The position numbers and the translations under genes are program-made. The notes below the pieces were generated by a model. The model made no database searches, was not told the origin of the DNA, and saw only the letters and a program-made list of their open reading frames with translations. Shown here in pieces: positions 1 to 8,208 of a stretch of DNA of 64,000 bases (its first letter is position 1; every line of letters starts with the position of its first letter). This DNA comes from Variovorax sp. KK3. GTDB taxonomy: Bacteria > Pseudomonadota > Gammaproteobacteria > Burkholderiales > Burkholderiaceae_C. The DNA is taken from NCBI RefSeq assembly GCF_001984055.1, contig NZ_LYVO01000003.1:1-64000 (forward strand). Reading direction: 5' to 3'.

Positions 1-92
1 GTGGGTGGGTGGCACCAGCATATAAAAAAGTGTGACGGCAAAGCAAGCCGAACTCACCCCACGCGGCGCCGGCCAGGATCACACTTGGCGCC

Positions 93-1121
93 ATGATCAT
101 CGACTGCCACGGCCACTACACGACCGCGCCCAAGGCGCTTGAAAGCTGGCGCAGCCAGCAGATCGCGGGCATCGCCGATGCGGCGCTCATGCCCCGCGCC
201 GCCGACCTGAAGATCGGCGACGACGAGCTGCGCGAATCCATCGAGGCCAACCAGTTGCGCCTGATGAAGGCGCGCGGCAGCGACCTGACCATCTTCAGCC
301 CGCGCGCCAGCTTCATGGCGCACCACGTCGGGGACTTCGCGGTGTCGTCCACCTGGGCCGCGATCTGCAACGAGCTGTGCTTTCGCGTGAGCCAGCTGTT
401 CCCCGAGCATTTCATCGGCGCGGCCATGCTGCCGCAATCGCCGGGCGTCGATCCACGCACTTGCATCCCCGAACTGGAGCGCTGCGTCAAGGAGTACGGC
501 TTCGTCGCGATCAACCTCAACCCCGACCCCTCGGGCGGCCACTGGACCAGCCCGCCGTTGTCGGACCGGCACTGGTATCCGCTCTACGAGAAGATGGTCG
601 AGCACGAAATTCCGGCGATGGTGCACGTCAGCACCAGCTGCAACGCCTGCTTCCACACCACCGGCGCGCATTACCTGAACGCCGACACCACGGCCTTCAT
701 GCAGTGCCTGACCTCGGACCTGTTCAAGGACTTCCCGACACTGCGCTTCGTCATCCCCCACGGCGGCGGCGCGGTGCCCTACCACTGGGGCCGCTTCCGC
801 GGCCTGGCGCAGGAGCTCAAGAAGCCGCTGCTGCAGGACCACCTGCTCAACAACATCTTCTTCGACACCTGCGTGTACCACCAACCCGGCATCGACCTGC
901 TGACTCAGGTGATCCCGGTCGACAACATCCTGTTCGCCAGCGAGATGATCGGCGCGGTGCGCGGCATCGACCCGGAGACGGGCTTCCACTACGACGACAC
1001 GCGGCGCTTCGTCGACGCGACGCCGCACCTCGACGCCGACACGCGCCACAAGGTGTTCGAAGGCAACGCACGCCGTGTCTATCCGCGTCTCGACCGCGCA
1101 CTGAAGAGCAGGGGGCTTTGA
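93..1121 (+). CDS. ligJ: 4-oxalomesaconate hydratase (amidohydrolase family)
   Basis: Probably hydrates 4-oxalomesaconate to 4-carboxy-4-hydroxy-2-oxoadipate, the second step of gallate/protocatechuate meta-cleavage, in the cytoplasm. The 342-residue protein opens with [10 protein letters not shown], giving the metal pair H6 and H8. H178, H223 and E284 sit at the positions I recall for Sphingobium LigJ metal and active-site residues, and the length fits that family. It leads a run of same-strand genes that continues with the matching aldolase (5-base gap) and gallate dioxygenase. Pseudomonas GalB catalyses the same step with an unrelated fold, so the LigJ name is the better one. The Shine-Dalgarno is weak (AGGA about 14 bases upstream). 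The first 92 bases of the window show no gene. Confidence 0.9.
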   Translation: MIIDCHGHYTTAPKALESWRSQQIAGIADAALMPRAADLKIGDDELRESIEANQLRLMKARGSDLTIFSPRASFMAHHVGDFAVSSTWAAICNELCFRVSQLFPEHFIGAAMLPQSPGVDPRTCIPELERCVKEYGFVAINLNPDPSGGHWTSPPLSDRHWYPLYEKMVEHEIPAMVHVSTSCNACFHTTGAHYLNADTTAFMQCLTSDLFKDFPTLRFVIPHGGGAVPYHWGRFRGLAQELKKPLLQDHLLNNIFFDTCVYHQPGIDLLTQVIPVDNILFASEMIGAVRGIDPETGFHYDDTRRFVDATPHLDADTRHKVFEGNARRVYPRLDRALKSRGL

Positions 1122-1126
1122 CCGCC

Positions 1127-1825
1127 ATGAGCAGCAACCACTTTCAGCAACTCGGCGTCGTGCATCGCCGCATCGCGCGGGCCGATGCAGCGGCCGTCGA
1201 GCAGCTGTCGCGCTTCGGTGTTTCCACCGTGCACGAGGCCATGGGCCGCCTGGGCCTGATGCAGCCGCGCATCCGGCCCATCTACCCGCAGGCGCACTGC
1301 TGCGGCACCGCAGTCACCGTGCTGCTGCAGCCCGGCGACAACTGGATGATGCACGTCGCGGCCGAGCAGATCCGCCCGGGCGACGTGGTGGTGGCCGCCT
1401 GCACCAGCGACAGCACCGACGGCTTCTTCGGCGACCTGCTGGCCACCTCCTTCCAGGCGCGCGGCTGCCGCGGCCTGGTCATCGACGGCGGCGTGCGCGA
1501 CGTGCAGACGCTGACCGAGATGGACTTCCCCGTGTTCAGCCGTGCCGTTCATGCCAAGGGCACCATCAAGGCCACGCTGGGCTCGGTCAACGTGCCGGTG
1601 GTCTGCGCCGGTGCGCTGGTGAACCCGGGCGACGTGATCGTGGCCGACGTCGACGGCGTGGTGGTCGTGCCCGCGCAGATGGCGCAACAGGTGGCCGACG
1701 CGGCCCGCAGCCGCGAGGCCAACGAAACCGGCAAGCGCGAGCGCTTCAAGGCCGGCGAGCTGGGGCTCGACATGTACGCGATGCGCGAGCCGCTGGCCAA
1801 GGCGGGCCTGCGCTACATCGATTGA
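1127..1825 (+). CDS. ligK: 4-carboxy-4-hydroxy-2-oxoadipate aldolase
   Basis: Class II aldolase of the RraA-like HMG/CHA aldolase family. It splits 4-carboxy-4-hydroxy-2-oxoadipate into pyruvate and oxaloacetate, ending gallate or protocatechuate 4,5-cleavage. The 232-residue protein carries [11 protein letters not shown], with R124 and D125 matching the family's substrate and metal residues. I chose the ATG at 1127 because the protein then starts in the usual place ([12 protein letters not shown]). The open frame extends far upstream, but only as an artefact of high GC. The gene starts 5 bases after the ligJ stop, so the two are very likely co-transcribed. GalC and ProA are alternative names for the same activity. 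Confidence 0.9.
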   Translation: MSSNHFQQLGVVHRRIARADAAAVEQLSRFGVSTVHEAMGRLGLMQPRIRPIYPQAHCCGTAVTVLLQPGDNWMMHVAAEQIRPGDVVVAACTSDSTDGFFGDLLATSFQARGCRGLVIDGGVRDVQTLTEMDFPVFSRAVHAKGTIKATLGSVNVPVVCAGALVNPGDVIVADVDGVVVVPAQMAQQVADAARSREANETGKRERFKAGELGLDMYAMREPLAKAGLRYID

Positions 1826-1894
1826 CGTGATGCCGGGCGCACCCGCCGCGCCCCTGCATGAACAGCAAACACAGCAATAAGGAACGGAGACACC

Positions 1895-3217
1895 ATGGCA
1901 CGCATCATCGGCGCCGTCGCCTGCTCGCACACGCCCACCATCGGCTTCGCCTTCGACAAGAGCAAGCAGCAAGACCCCGTGTGGGCGCCCATCTTCCAGG
2001 CCTTCGCGCCGCTCGCGCGCTGGCTCGACGAGCGCCAGCCCGACGTGCTGTTCGTGATCTACAACGACCACGTCAGCTCCTTCTTCTTCGACCACTACTC
2101 GGCCTTCTCGCTCGGCGTGGGCGAGCGCCACGAGGTGGCCGACGAGGGTGGTGGCGCGAGAGATTTGCCGGGCCTTGCGGGCCATCCGGCGCTGGCGCGC
2201 CACATCGGCCGATCGCTGGTGGCCGACGAGTTCGACATGTCCTTCTTCCAGGACCGCGCGCTCGACCACGGCGTGTTCTCACCGCTGTCGCTGCTGTGCC
2301 CCCACGAGCCGCAATGGCCGGTGCCGGTGGTGCCGCTGCAGGTCGGCGTGCTGCAGTCGCCCGTGCCCTCCGCGCGGCGCTGCTGGCGGCTCGGGCAGGC
2401 GTTGCGGCGCGCGATCGAGAGCTACCCGGAAGATCTCAAGGTCGCGATCGTCGCCACCGGCGGCCTGTCGCACCAGGTGCACGGCGAGCGCGCCGGCTTC
2501 AACAACACGGGCTGGGACGCGCAGTTCCTCGACCTGATCGAGAACGACCCGGTACGGCTCACCGAGATGACGCAGGCCGAGCTGGCCACGCTGGGCGGCA
2601 TGGAAGGCGCCGAGGTCATCATGTGGCTGGTGATGCGCGGCGCGCTGTCGTCGAACGTGCGCAAGCTGAACCAGGACTATTACCTGCCCTCGATGACCGG
2701 CATCGCGACCGCGATCTACGAGAACCTCGCGAGCGCCCCGATCGCCGGCGAAGCGCAGCGCCATCGCCGCCACGTCGACGAACAGCTTGCCGGCATCGAA
2801 GCGCTCGAAGGCACCTACCCGTTCACGCTCGAGACCAGCGTGCGCGCCTACCGGCTCAACAAGTTCCTGCACGGCATGACGCGGCCCGAGCATCGCGCCC
2901 GCTTCCTGGCCGAGCCGGAGGCGGCGTTCGAGGACGCGGGCCTCACGCCCGAAGAGCGCGCGCTGGTGCGCGAGCGCGACTGGCGCGGCCTGATCCGCTA
3001 CGGCGTCATCTTCTTCATGCTCGAGAAGCTGGGCGCCGTGGTCGGCGTCTCCAACCTGCACATCTATGCCGCCATGCGCGGCCAGACGCTGGAGGCCTTC
3101 CAGCAGACCCGCAACGCGCCCGGCGCGCTCTATTCCGTGGCCGGCAAGGACGCGGCGGCGCAAGCCTGGGACACCTCGGCGCCTTCTTCTTCGACATCTG
3201 CTCTTAAGCCTTCATGA
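1895..3217 (+). CDS. galA: Gallate dioxygenase (LigAB-type extradiol)
   Basis: Fe(II) extradiol dioxygenase that opens the ring of gallate to give 4-oxalomesaconate, the substrate of the upstream hydratase. The single 440-residue chain has an N-terminal LigB-like catalytic domain (about 1-290) and a C-terminal LigA-like domain (about 310-415), the architecture of GalA/DesB. Iron ligands H12 (ACSHTP), H59 (IYNDHV) and E240 (GMEGAE) and catalytic H193 (GLSHQ) are present. It is about 20 residues longer than DesB, ending in a Ser-rich tail (TSAPSSSTSALKPS) that could reflect an old frame change near the 3' end. The stop overlaps the next start by ATGA, implying translational coupling. Protocatechuate 4,5-dioxygenase is less likely because LigA and LigB are normally separate chains. 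Confidence 0.88.
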   Translation: MARIIGAVACSHTPTIGFAFDKSKQQDPVWAPIFQAFAPLARWLDERQPDVLFVIYNDHVSSFFFDHYSAFSLGVGERHEVADEGGGARDLPGLAGHPALARHIGRSLVADEFDMSFFQDRALDHGVFSPLSLLCPHEPQWPVPVVPLQVGVLQSPVPSARRCWRLGQALRRAIESYPEDLKVAIVATGGLSHQVHGERAGFNNTGWDAQFLDLIENDPVRLTEMTQAELATLGGMEGAEVIMWLVMRGALSSNVRKLNQDYYLPSMTGIATAIYENLASAPIAGEAQRHRRHVDEQLAGIEALEGTYPFTLETSVRAYRLNKFLHGMTRPEHRARFLAEPEAAFEDAGLTPEERALVRERDWRGLIRYGVIFFMLEKLGAVVGVSNLHIYAAMRGQTLEAFQQTRNAPGALYSVAGKDAAAQAWDTSAPSSSTSALKPS

Positions 3218-4200
3218 CCACACCCGTTCGCCGCCACTTCCTTCGTCTCGCCGCGCTGCTCGCACTCGGCAGCGCCATCCACGGCGCGGCCTTCGCCGCC
3301 GATGCCTATCCCTCGAAGCCCATCAAGATCGTCGTCGGCTACAGCGCCGGCGGCGCGGTCGACGCCGTCGCGCGCAGCGTCGGCCAGCGCATGGCCGCGA
3401 TCCTGGGCCAGCCCGTGGTGGTCGAGAACAAGCCGGGCGCCGGCACCAACATCGCCGTCAAGTCGGTGACCGGCAGCGCGCCCGATGGCTACACGCTGCT
3501 GCTGGCGGCCAATGCGCTGGCCGTGAACCCCTCGCTCTTCGCGCCCGCGCCCTACGATCTGGAGCGCGACATCACCCCGATCGCGACCGTCGGCCGCGTG
3601 CCGGTCGTCTTCACCGTGCGCGAAGGCGCCGCGACCAAGACCCTGCCCGAACTCGTGGCCGCGGCCAAGGCCAAGCCCGGCAGCGTGACGGTGGCGACGC
3701 CGGGCAACGGCTCGACCCCGCACCTCGCCACCGAGCTGTTCCAGCACACGGCCAAGTTGTCGCTGCGGCACGTGCCGTACAAGGGCGGCGCACAAGCCAT
3801 CACCGACGTGCTGGGCGGGCACGTGGACGTGGTCGCGGTTAATGCACTCGAAGTGCTGCCCCTGGTCAAGTCGGGCAAGCTCAAGGTGCTGGCAGTGATG
3901 AGCCCCGAGCGTTCTGCCGTGCTGCCCGGTGTGCCTACGGTGGCCGAGCAGGGCTTTCCGGGCTTCGAGGCCAGCGTCTGGTACGGCTTCGTCGGGCCGG
4001 CCGGGCTGCCGAAGCCGATCCAGGCGAAGCTGCACGAGGCGGTGCAGAAGGCGATCGAATCGCCCGAGGTGCGTGAACAGCTCGCGGCGGCCGGCGGCGT
4101 CGCGCTGCCGGGGCCGACCGCGCAGTTCGAAAAGCTGCTCAAGAGCGATGCGGCGCGCTACGGCCAGCTGATTCGCGAGGCCGGCATCAAGCCCGACTGA
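3214..4200 (+). CDS. Bug/TctC-family periplasmic solute-binding receptor
   Basis: Periplasmic receptor of the Bug family (tripartite tricarboxylate-type), which binds carboxylates such as aromatic or dicarboxylic acids. The 328 residues begin with a signal peptide containing the twin-arginine-like VRRHFLRL and a cleavage region near AFAADAYPSK. The Bug start PSKPIKIVVGYSAGGAVDAV follows, then the VPYKGG loop typical of the binding site. The start overlaps the gallate dioxygenase stop (ATGA), which ties it to gallate or related acid uptake by context. No TctA/TctB membrane genes are adjacent, as is common for this family. The ligand cannot be told from the sequence. Confidence 0.85.
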   Translation: MTTPVRRHFLRLAALLALGSAIHGAAFAADAYPSKPIKIVVGYSAGGAVDAVARSVGQRMAAILGQPVVVENKPGAGTNIAVKSVTGSAPDGYTLLLAANALAVNPSLFAPAPYDLERDITPIATVGRVPVVFTVREGAATKTLPELVAAAKAKPGSVTVATPGNGSTPHLATELFQHTAKLSLRHVPYKGGAQAITDVLGGHVDVVAVNALEVLPLVKSGKLKVLAVMSPERSAVLPGVPTVAEQGFPGFEASVWYGFVGPAGLPKPIQAKLHEAVQKAIESPEVREQLAAAGGVALPGPTAQFEKLLKSDAARYGQLIREAGIKPD

Positions 4201-4217
4201 GCAGAAGTGAGCAGAGC

Positions 4218-4910
4218 ATGGCCGTGCCCGTCCGCGTTCTTTCTTCCATGGCCACGCGTGGCTTGCTCGAGGAACTCACACAAGTTCATGCCGAGCACCG
4301 TGGAGTGCCTGTGGCCTTCGAAGCTGTCGGCGGCGTCGAGGCCGCGCGCCGCGTGTCGGCCGGTGAATCGTTCGACATCGTCGTGCTGGCCGCCGATGCG
4401 ATCGATCGCCTGGCGCAGGCCGGGCACCTCGATGCGTCGAGCACGCGCGACATCGTGCGCTCGGAGGTGGGCGTCGCGGTGCGTGCCGATGCGCCCCGGC
4501 CCGACATCGGCAGCGAGGACGCGCTGCGCCGCGCGGTGCTCGCGGCAGACCGCATCGGCTACTCCACGGGCCCCAGCGGCACCGCGCTGATGGCCTTGTT
4601 CGCGCGCTGGGGCATTGCCGGCGAGGTCGAGTCCCGCCTGGTGCAGGCGCCCCCTGGCGTGCCGGTCGCGTCGCTGGTGGCGCGTGGCGACGTGACCCTG
4701 GGCTTTCAACAGATGAGCGAGCTTCTGGGCATGCCGCACATCGCGATCGTCGGCCAGATGCCCGCGCCGGTGCGGATCACGACCGTGTTCAGCGCCGCCC
4801 TCTGCACCGGCGCGCCCGCTCGCGAAGCCGCGCTCGCGCTGCTGGATTTCCTGGATTCGCCGCAGACGGACGAGGCCAAGCGCCGCCACGGCATGTCGCC
4901 CGCGCGGTGA
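4218..4910 (+). CDS. ModA-like substrate-binding domain protein without signal peptide
   Basis: A 230-residue protein with the layout of a type II periplasmic binding fold of the molybdate-binding (ModA/PBP) type: MAVPVRVLSSMATRGLLEEL, then a GESFDIVVLAADAIDRL hinge segment and TGPSGTALMALF. No signal peptide is visible and no better upstream start exists, because the previous gene ends 17 bases away. It may therefore act in the cytoplasm or be a ligand sensor. It is the last same-strand gene of the gallate cluster. Oxyanion transport is unlikely without permease or ATPase genes nearby. The true function is unknown. Confidence 0.7.
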   Translation: MAVPVRVLSSMATRGLLEELTQVHAEHRGVPVAFEAVGGVEAARRVSAGESFDIVVLAADAIDRLAQAGHLDASSTRDIVRSEVGVAVRADAPRPDIGSEDALRRAVLAADRIGYSTGPSGTALMALFARWGIAGEVESRLVQAPPGVPVASLVARGDVTLGFQQMSELLGMPHIAIVGQMPAPVRITTVFSAALCTGAPAREAALALLDFLDSPQTDEAKRRHGMSPAR

Positions 4911-4920
4911 GCGACTGAAG

Positions 4921-5394
4921 TCAGCCCGTGCGCTCTGCGAAAGCGCGCACCTCGCCGGGCTTGCGCAGCATCTTGTCGACGTCGGCCGCGTGCAGCTCTT
5001 CGGCGTGGATCATCTGACGCGCGAACTCCTCCAGCGCCACCGAACGGCCTTCGACCAATGCCAGCAGTTGCCGATACAAATCGAGTGCGCGGCCCTCGGT
5101 CGCCAGCGATTCCTGGAGCATGGCCGCCATGTCGTGCTTGTGCGAGTCGAGCAGCGGGCCGATGCCCAGCGACGGATAGGCGCCGAGCGTGGTGATCCAC
5201 TCGCCCACCTGCTGCGCATGCAGCAGCGATTCGTCGGCCTGCGCGCGCAGCCACGACACGATGGGAATGCGCGAGAAGCCGAACACGAGGAAGGAGTAGT
5301 GGGTGTAGCGCACCACCCCCGCGAGTTCGGCCTCCAGCAGGCGGTTGAGAACGTCGACCACCTGGTCCTTATCGAGCTGGGGCTGCTGGGGCAT
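4921..5394 (-). CDS. Ferritin-like / bacterioferritin-type protein
   Basis: Four-helix ferritin-like protein of 157 residues, probably storing or detoxifying iron. EAELAGVVRY (E23, Y30), LLHAQQ (H59) and AEELHAADV (E132, H135) match helix motifs that bind the di-iron centre in bacterioferritin. The glutamate usually three residues before H59 is a serine, with E55 one position earlier, so the site may be altered. No clear haem-ligand Met can be assigned. I chose the ATG at 5394 because AGGAGG lies ideally upstream; the frame continues 19 codons further without support. It converges with the ModA-like gene and nothing nearby explains its regulation. Confidence 0.75.
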   Translation of the reverse strand: MPQQPQLDKDQVVDVLNRLLEAELAGVVRYTHYSFLVFGFSRIPIVSWLRAQADESLLHAQQVGEWITTLGAYPSLGIGPLLDSHKHDMAAMLQESLATEGRALDLYRQLLALVEGRSVALEEFARQMIHAEELHAADVDKMLRKPGEVRAFAERTG

Positions 5395-5537
5395 GGCGCG
5401 CACCTCCTGGCGTTGGGCGCCGGCGGTGCGGCGCGGGTGCAAGCCTTGCACGATCCGCCCGCTTGCGCAAGCCCGGTGGTTGCGCCGCGGGTCCGTCGGT
5501 GCTTCAATGACCGGCTCCCCGTCCGAAGGAGCGTGCC

Positions 5538-5855
5538 ATGGCCTACGAAGCGCGTTATGTCTTCAGCCTGAACCCCGGCGCCGACCTCGCCGCCGTCGTC
5601 GAGGCGATGACGCAGGGGGCGGCCTTGTGGCGCAAGCACGGCGCCGGCGAGCCGCGCCTGTGGGCCATCACGGCCGGCGAACTGGGCAACTACGTGCTCA
5701 GCGTGCCCTTTGACAGCGCGGCCGCCTTCGCGAAGGTCGTCGACCCCTTGTCGGCCGATCCGGACTTTCTGGCCTGGCAGGCGAGCAATGCGAAGGCGGG
5801 GCACATCAAATGGGTGCGGAGCAATCATGCGAGGGAAGTCGGCCTCGGCGGTTGA
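5538..5855 (+). CDS. Small conserved-looking hypothetical protein
   Basis: A 105-residue soluble protein (MAYEARYVFSLNPGADLAAV) preceded by a strong GAAGGAG six bases from the ATG. The alternation of a beta strand, a helix rich in Ala and aromatic residues, and WAITAGELGNYVLSVPF resembles one module of a dimeric alpha/beta barrel (NIPSNAP/ABM-like), but no diagnostic motif is present. It stands alone between the ferritin-like gene and the convergent caspase-like gene. Function unknown. Confidence 0.65.
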   Translation: MAYEARYVFSLNPGADLAAVVEAMTQGAALWRKHGAGEPRLWAITAGELGNYVLSVPFDSAAAFAKVVDPLSADPDFLAWQASNAKAGHIKWVRSNHAREVGLGG

Positions 5856-5885
5856 CGACCGCGTCGGCCGGCCCGGATCGCCGCT

Positions 5886-7400
5886 TCAACGCACGTCGAC
5901 GATCAAGGCATTGACCGGCGTGGTGGGGTCAGGCGAATTGGTGCGTACCACCTTGCCGGACTCGCTGAAGTAATAGGTGCAGCTCGGATCGTTGGCGCGG
6001 GCGGTCGCCCACTGAATGCAGACCGCACCGTTGTCGTTCACCTTCCAGGCGCCATAGCCCACGTTGCCCTTGGTCTGGTTCTTGAAGAAGACGTTGCCGT
6101 CTCCGCGGAAGTACCACCTGAAGGTATCGCCTGTACCCAACACGACGAACGTGACGTTCTTGCCCAGGAACATCTGTTCGAGTTCGGCCCTGCGCAGCAG
6201 GCTCCTGTCGCGGACGGGCGGTCTCTCGACGCGATTGGCGAGTGCTTCCCGGGCCGCGTCCTGGATCGACGCCGCCGACGGTGCGTTCAGCGTGGCCAGG
6301 TCTTGCCGGGTCGATTCCAGCTCGGCCTGCAACTGGCCGATGCGAGCCGCGTCGGTCGGGCGGTTCGTGCCCGGTGCTTCGGCGCGGGGTGCGGCCGGTG
6401 GATCGGGGGAAGCAGTCGTCACCGCCACGTTCGCCGGTGGCTGCAACTGCAACGGCGGCTGCAACGGTGGCTGCGCCTGCACAGGCGCCTGTCCGCCCGC
6501 GCTCGCGAGCACCTGCCGCTCCTTCGCGAGCTGCGACTCGAGCACGCGCACCCGCTCCTGCAAGGCCAGCTCCGCCGCGCTCGGACCCGCCATCGCGGGG
6601 TTGAAACTGAAGTTCGACGTGAGCGAGGTGTTGATCCACGGCGTCTGCCGGTCGCGCGTGTCGCGCAGTACCTTGACGCGGACGTTCTTGAACATCTGCT
6701 CCACCTCGAGCCCCGGCGTCATCATCTCGTCGGCCAGGTGCCGCGTGTAGACGCTGTTTCGCCCGCTCGGGCCGTCCTCGGCCGGCGCGCCGGGTGCCGA
6801 GGCGAATGCGATCAGCGTGCCGCGAGCCGCCATTTCGGCCAGGCCCCCGGCCGAGCGGATGTTGCGCGTGCGGCCGGCGAAGGGGTTGTCGCGGCAGGCG
6901 TCGAGGATCACGATGCGCGCCCCGCCCCGGATGCGGTCGACCCGGCTCAGGAACAGGTCCTCGATGTCGACGGCGTCGTCCTTCACCTCTTCCTGGTCGC
7001 GCAGGTTGATGTCCACCGGCAGCAGATAGTTGCGCCCGTCGATCTGCACGCCGTGGCCGGCGTAGTACAGCACCGACACGACATTGGCCTCCTGCAGCTT
7101 GCGCGCGAAGTCACGCAGCACGCGGCGCATATCGCGCATGTCGAGGTTGAGCTGTTCGTTCACCTCGAAGCCCAGGCGCTTGAGGTTGCTGGCCATCAAG
7201 CGCGCATCGTTCTCCGGGTTGTCGAGCGGGATGGACGGATAGCGGGCATTGCCGATGACGAGCGCGATGCGGCGTTCCTTGGCCGTACCCGGCTGCTGTG
7301 CCCACGCGCCGGCGCCGGCCAGCAAGACCAGGAGCCACAGCGCAACCTGCGCGAGCGCGAATGCTCGTATGCGGGGGGAGACGGCTGCGGCGGCGATCAC
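5886..7400 (-). CDS. Secreted caspase-family (peptidase C14) protein with C-terminal beta domain
   Basis: A 504-residue metacaspase-like cysteine protease, probably exported: the N-terminus has a hydrophobic signal segment (about 12-33) ending AGAWAQ. The caspase p20-like domain (about 42-270) has the catalytic dyad H116 (YYAGHG) and C169 (ILDACRDNPF). A coiled-coil/Pro-Gln-rich linker (about 275-385) leads to a C-terminal domain (about 405-504) with FRWYFRGDGNVFF and paired cysteines, which looks like a small beta-sandwich seen after bacterial caspases. The start is GTG; the Shine-Dalgarno is unclear. Such proteins are found in bacterial stress or conflict contexts, but no partner gene is adjacent here. 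Substrate unknown. Confidence 0.8.
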   Translation of the reverse strand: MIAAAAVSPRIRAFALAQVALWLLVLLAGAGAWAQQPGTAKERRIALVIGNARYPSIPLDNPENDARLMASNLKRLGFEVNEQLNLDMRDMRRVLRDFARKLQEANVVSVLYYAGHGVQIDGRNYLLPVDINLRDQEEVKDDAVDIEDLFLSRVDRIRGGARIVILDACRDNPFAGRTRNIRSAGGLAEMAARGTLIAFASAPGAPAEDGPSGRNSVYTRHLADEMMTPGLEVEQMFKNVRVKVLRDTRDRQTPWINTSLTSNFSFNPAMAGPSAAELALQERVRVLESQLAKERQVLASAGGQAPVQAQPPLQPPLQLQPPANVAVTTASPDPPAAPRAEAPGTNRPTDAARIGQLQAELESTRQDLATLNAPSAASIQDAAREALANRVERPPVRDRSLLRRAELEQMFLGKNVTFVVLGTGDTFRWYFRGDGNVFFKNQTKGNVGYGAWKVNDNGAVCIQWATARANDPSCTYYFSESGKVVRTNSPDPTTPVNALIVDVR

Positions 7401-7493
7401 GACGGCGGTGTGGGGGCAACCCTGCCGTGATGGTGCGGTAAGGGTCCTGTGTTTGCAAGCTCGATGCCGCCGCAGCCCCGAAGCGCGCGCCGC

Positions 7494-8051
7494 TCATTCG
7501 CCTGCGCAATGCGGCTCGACCAGCATCGCGGGCCGCAGCCGGATGCAGCGCGCGCCCTGCACGGTTTCGAGCACGAAAAGCGCCGAGCCGTTGTCGGCAT
7601 TGACGAATTGCACGTCGTGCAGCCAAAGCGGCTGGGACTTCGTGCCTTCCAGGTTGTCGGCCGTGATCCGCAGGTCCGCGGCGGAGAAATGGTGCTGCCC
7701 CTGCGCGTGATAGATGCTCACCAACTGGCCGCTGTCGCGGTACCAGCTGCTCGCCTCGGCGAAGTAGAGGCCGTCGTCGGACAGGTCGCCGCCCGGGTGG
7801 CCGTTGTAGAGAAAATCACGCTCCCACTGCACGGACTGGTCGCGGGCCGAGATGACCTGGATGCGGTAGCGCCATTGCCAGGGCTGTTCGGCGCCCTGCT
7901 TGTCGGCGACGAACACGCGCGCAGTGAACTGCTTGTTGGCCGACTTGACGTCGAATGGGCGGTAGGTGGGTCGGGTGCCGCTGGTGGCCGTGAGGCAGGC
8001 GAGCGAAAGGGCGATGGGGAGGAAGAAGCGAGGCAGCAGACGGGAAGCCAT
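7494..8051 (-). CDS. Hypothetical secreted protein, possible lipoprotein
   Basis: A 185-residue protein with an N-terminal export signal (MASRLLPRFFLPIALSLACL). The cysteine after ALSLA could be lipidated, though the lipobox is imperfect. The remainder looks beta-rich (FTARVFVADK, WRYRIQVISARDQSVQWERD) with one internal Cys pair near the C-terminus (GARCIRL, VEPHCAGE). The start at 8051 places the signal peptide at the N-terminus; the frame extends upstream without support. It lies 93 bases downstream of the caspase-like gene start, on the same strand. No family recognised. Confidence 0.6.
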   Translation of the reverse strand: MASRLLPRFFLPIALSLACLTATSGTRPTYRPFDVKSANKQFTARVFVADKQGAEQPWQWRYRIQVISARDQSVQWERDFLYNGHPGGDLSDDGLYFAEASSWYRDSGQLVSIYHAQGQHHFSAADLRITADNLEGTKSQPLWLHDVQFVNADNGSALFVLETVQGARCIRLRPAMLVEPHCAGE

Positions 8052-8208
8052 GGGTACGCAGCAGGTATGCAGTTGAAGGGCTGCATATCTCAGCGGATCA
8101 CCCCGCCTTGCAGGGTGCCCCGGCAACATTGGCGAGATTGCCGTGCGAATTGGTTCTCTTCTGCCCCTTCTCCTTCCGCTTCTTCTGCCTGTCTCTCGCC
8201 CTCTCGCC

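Noticed and set aside
1858-3207. 449-residue alternative frame over the gallate dioxygenase
   Set aside because: It is Arg/Ala/His-rich and lacks the iron ligands; the other frame carries the complete dioxygenase motifs.
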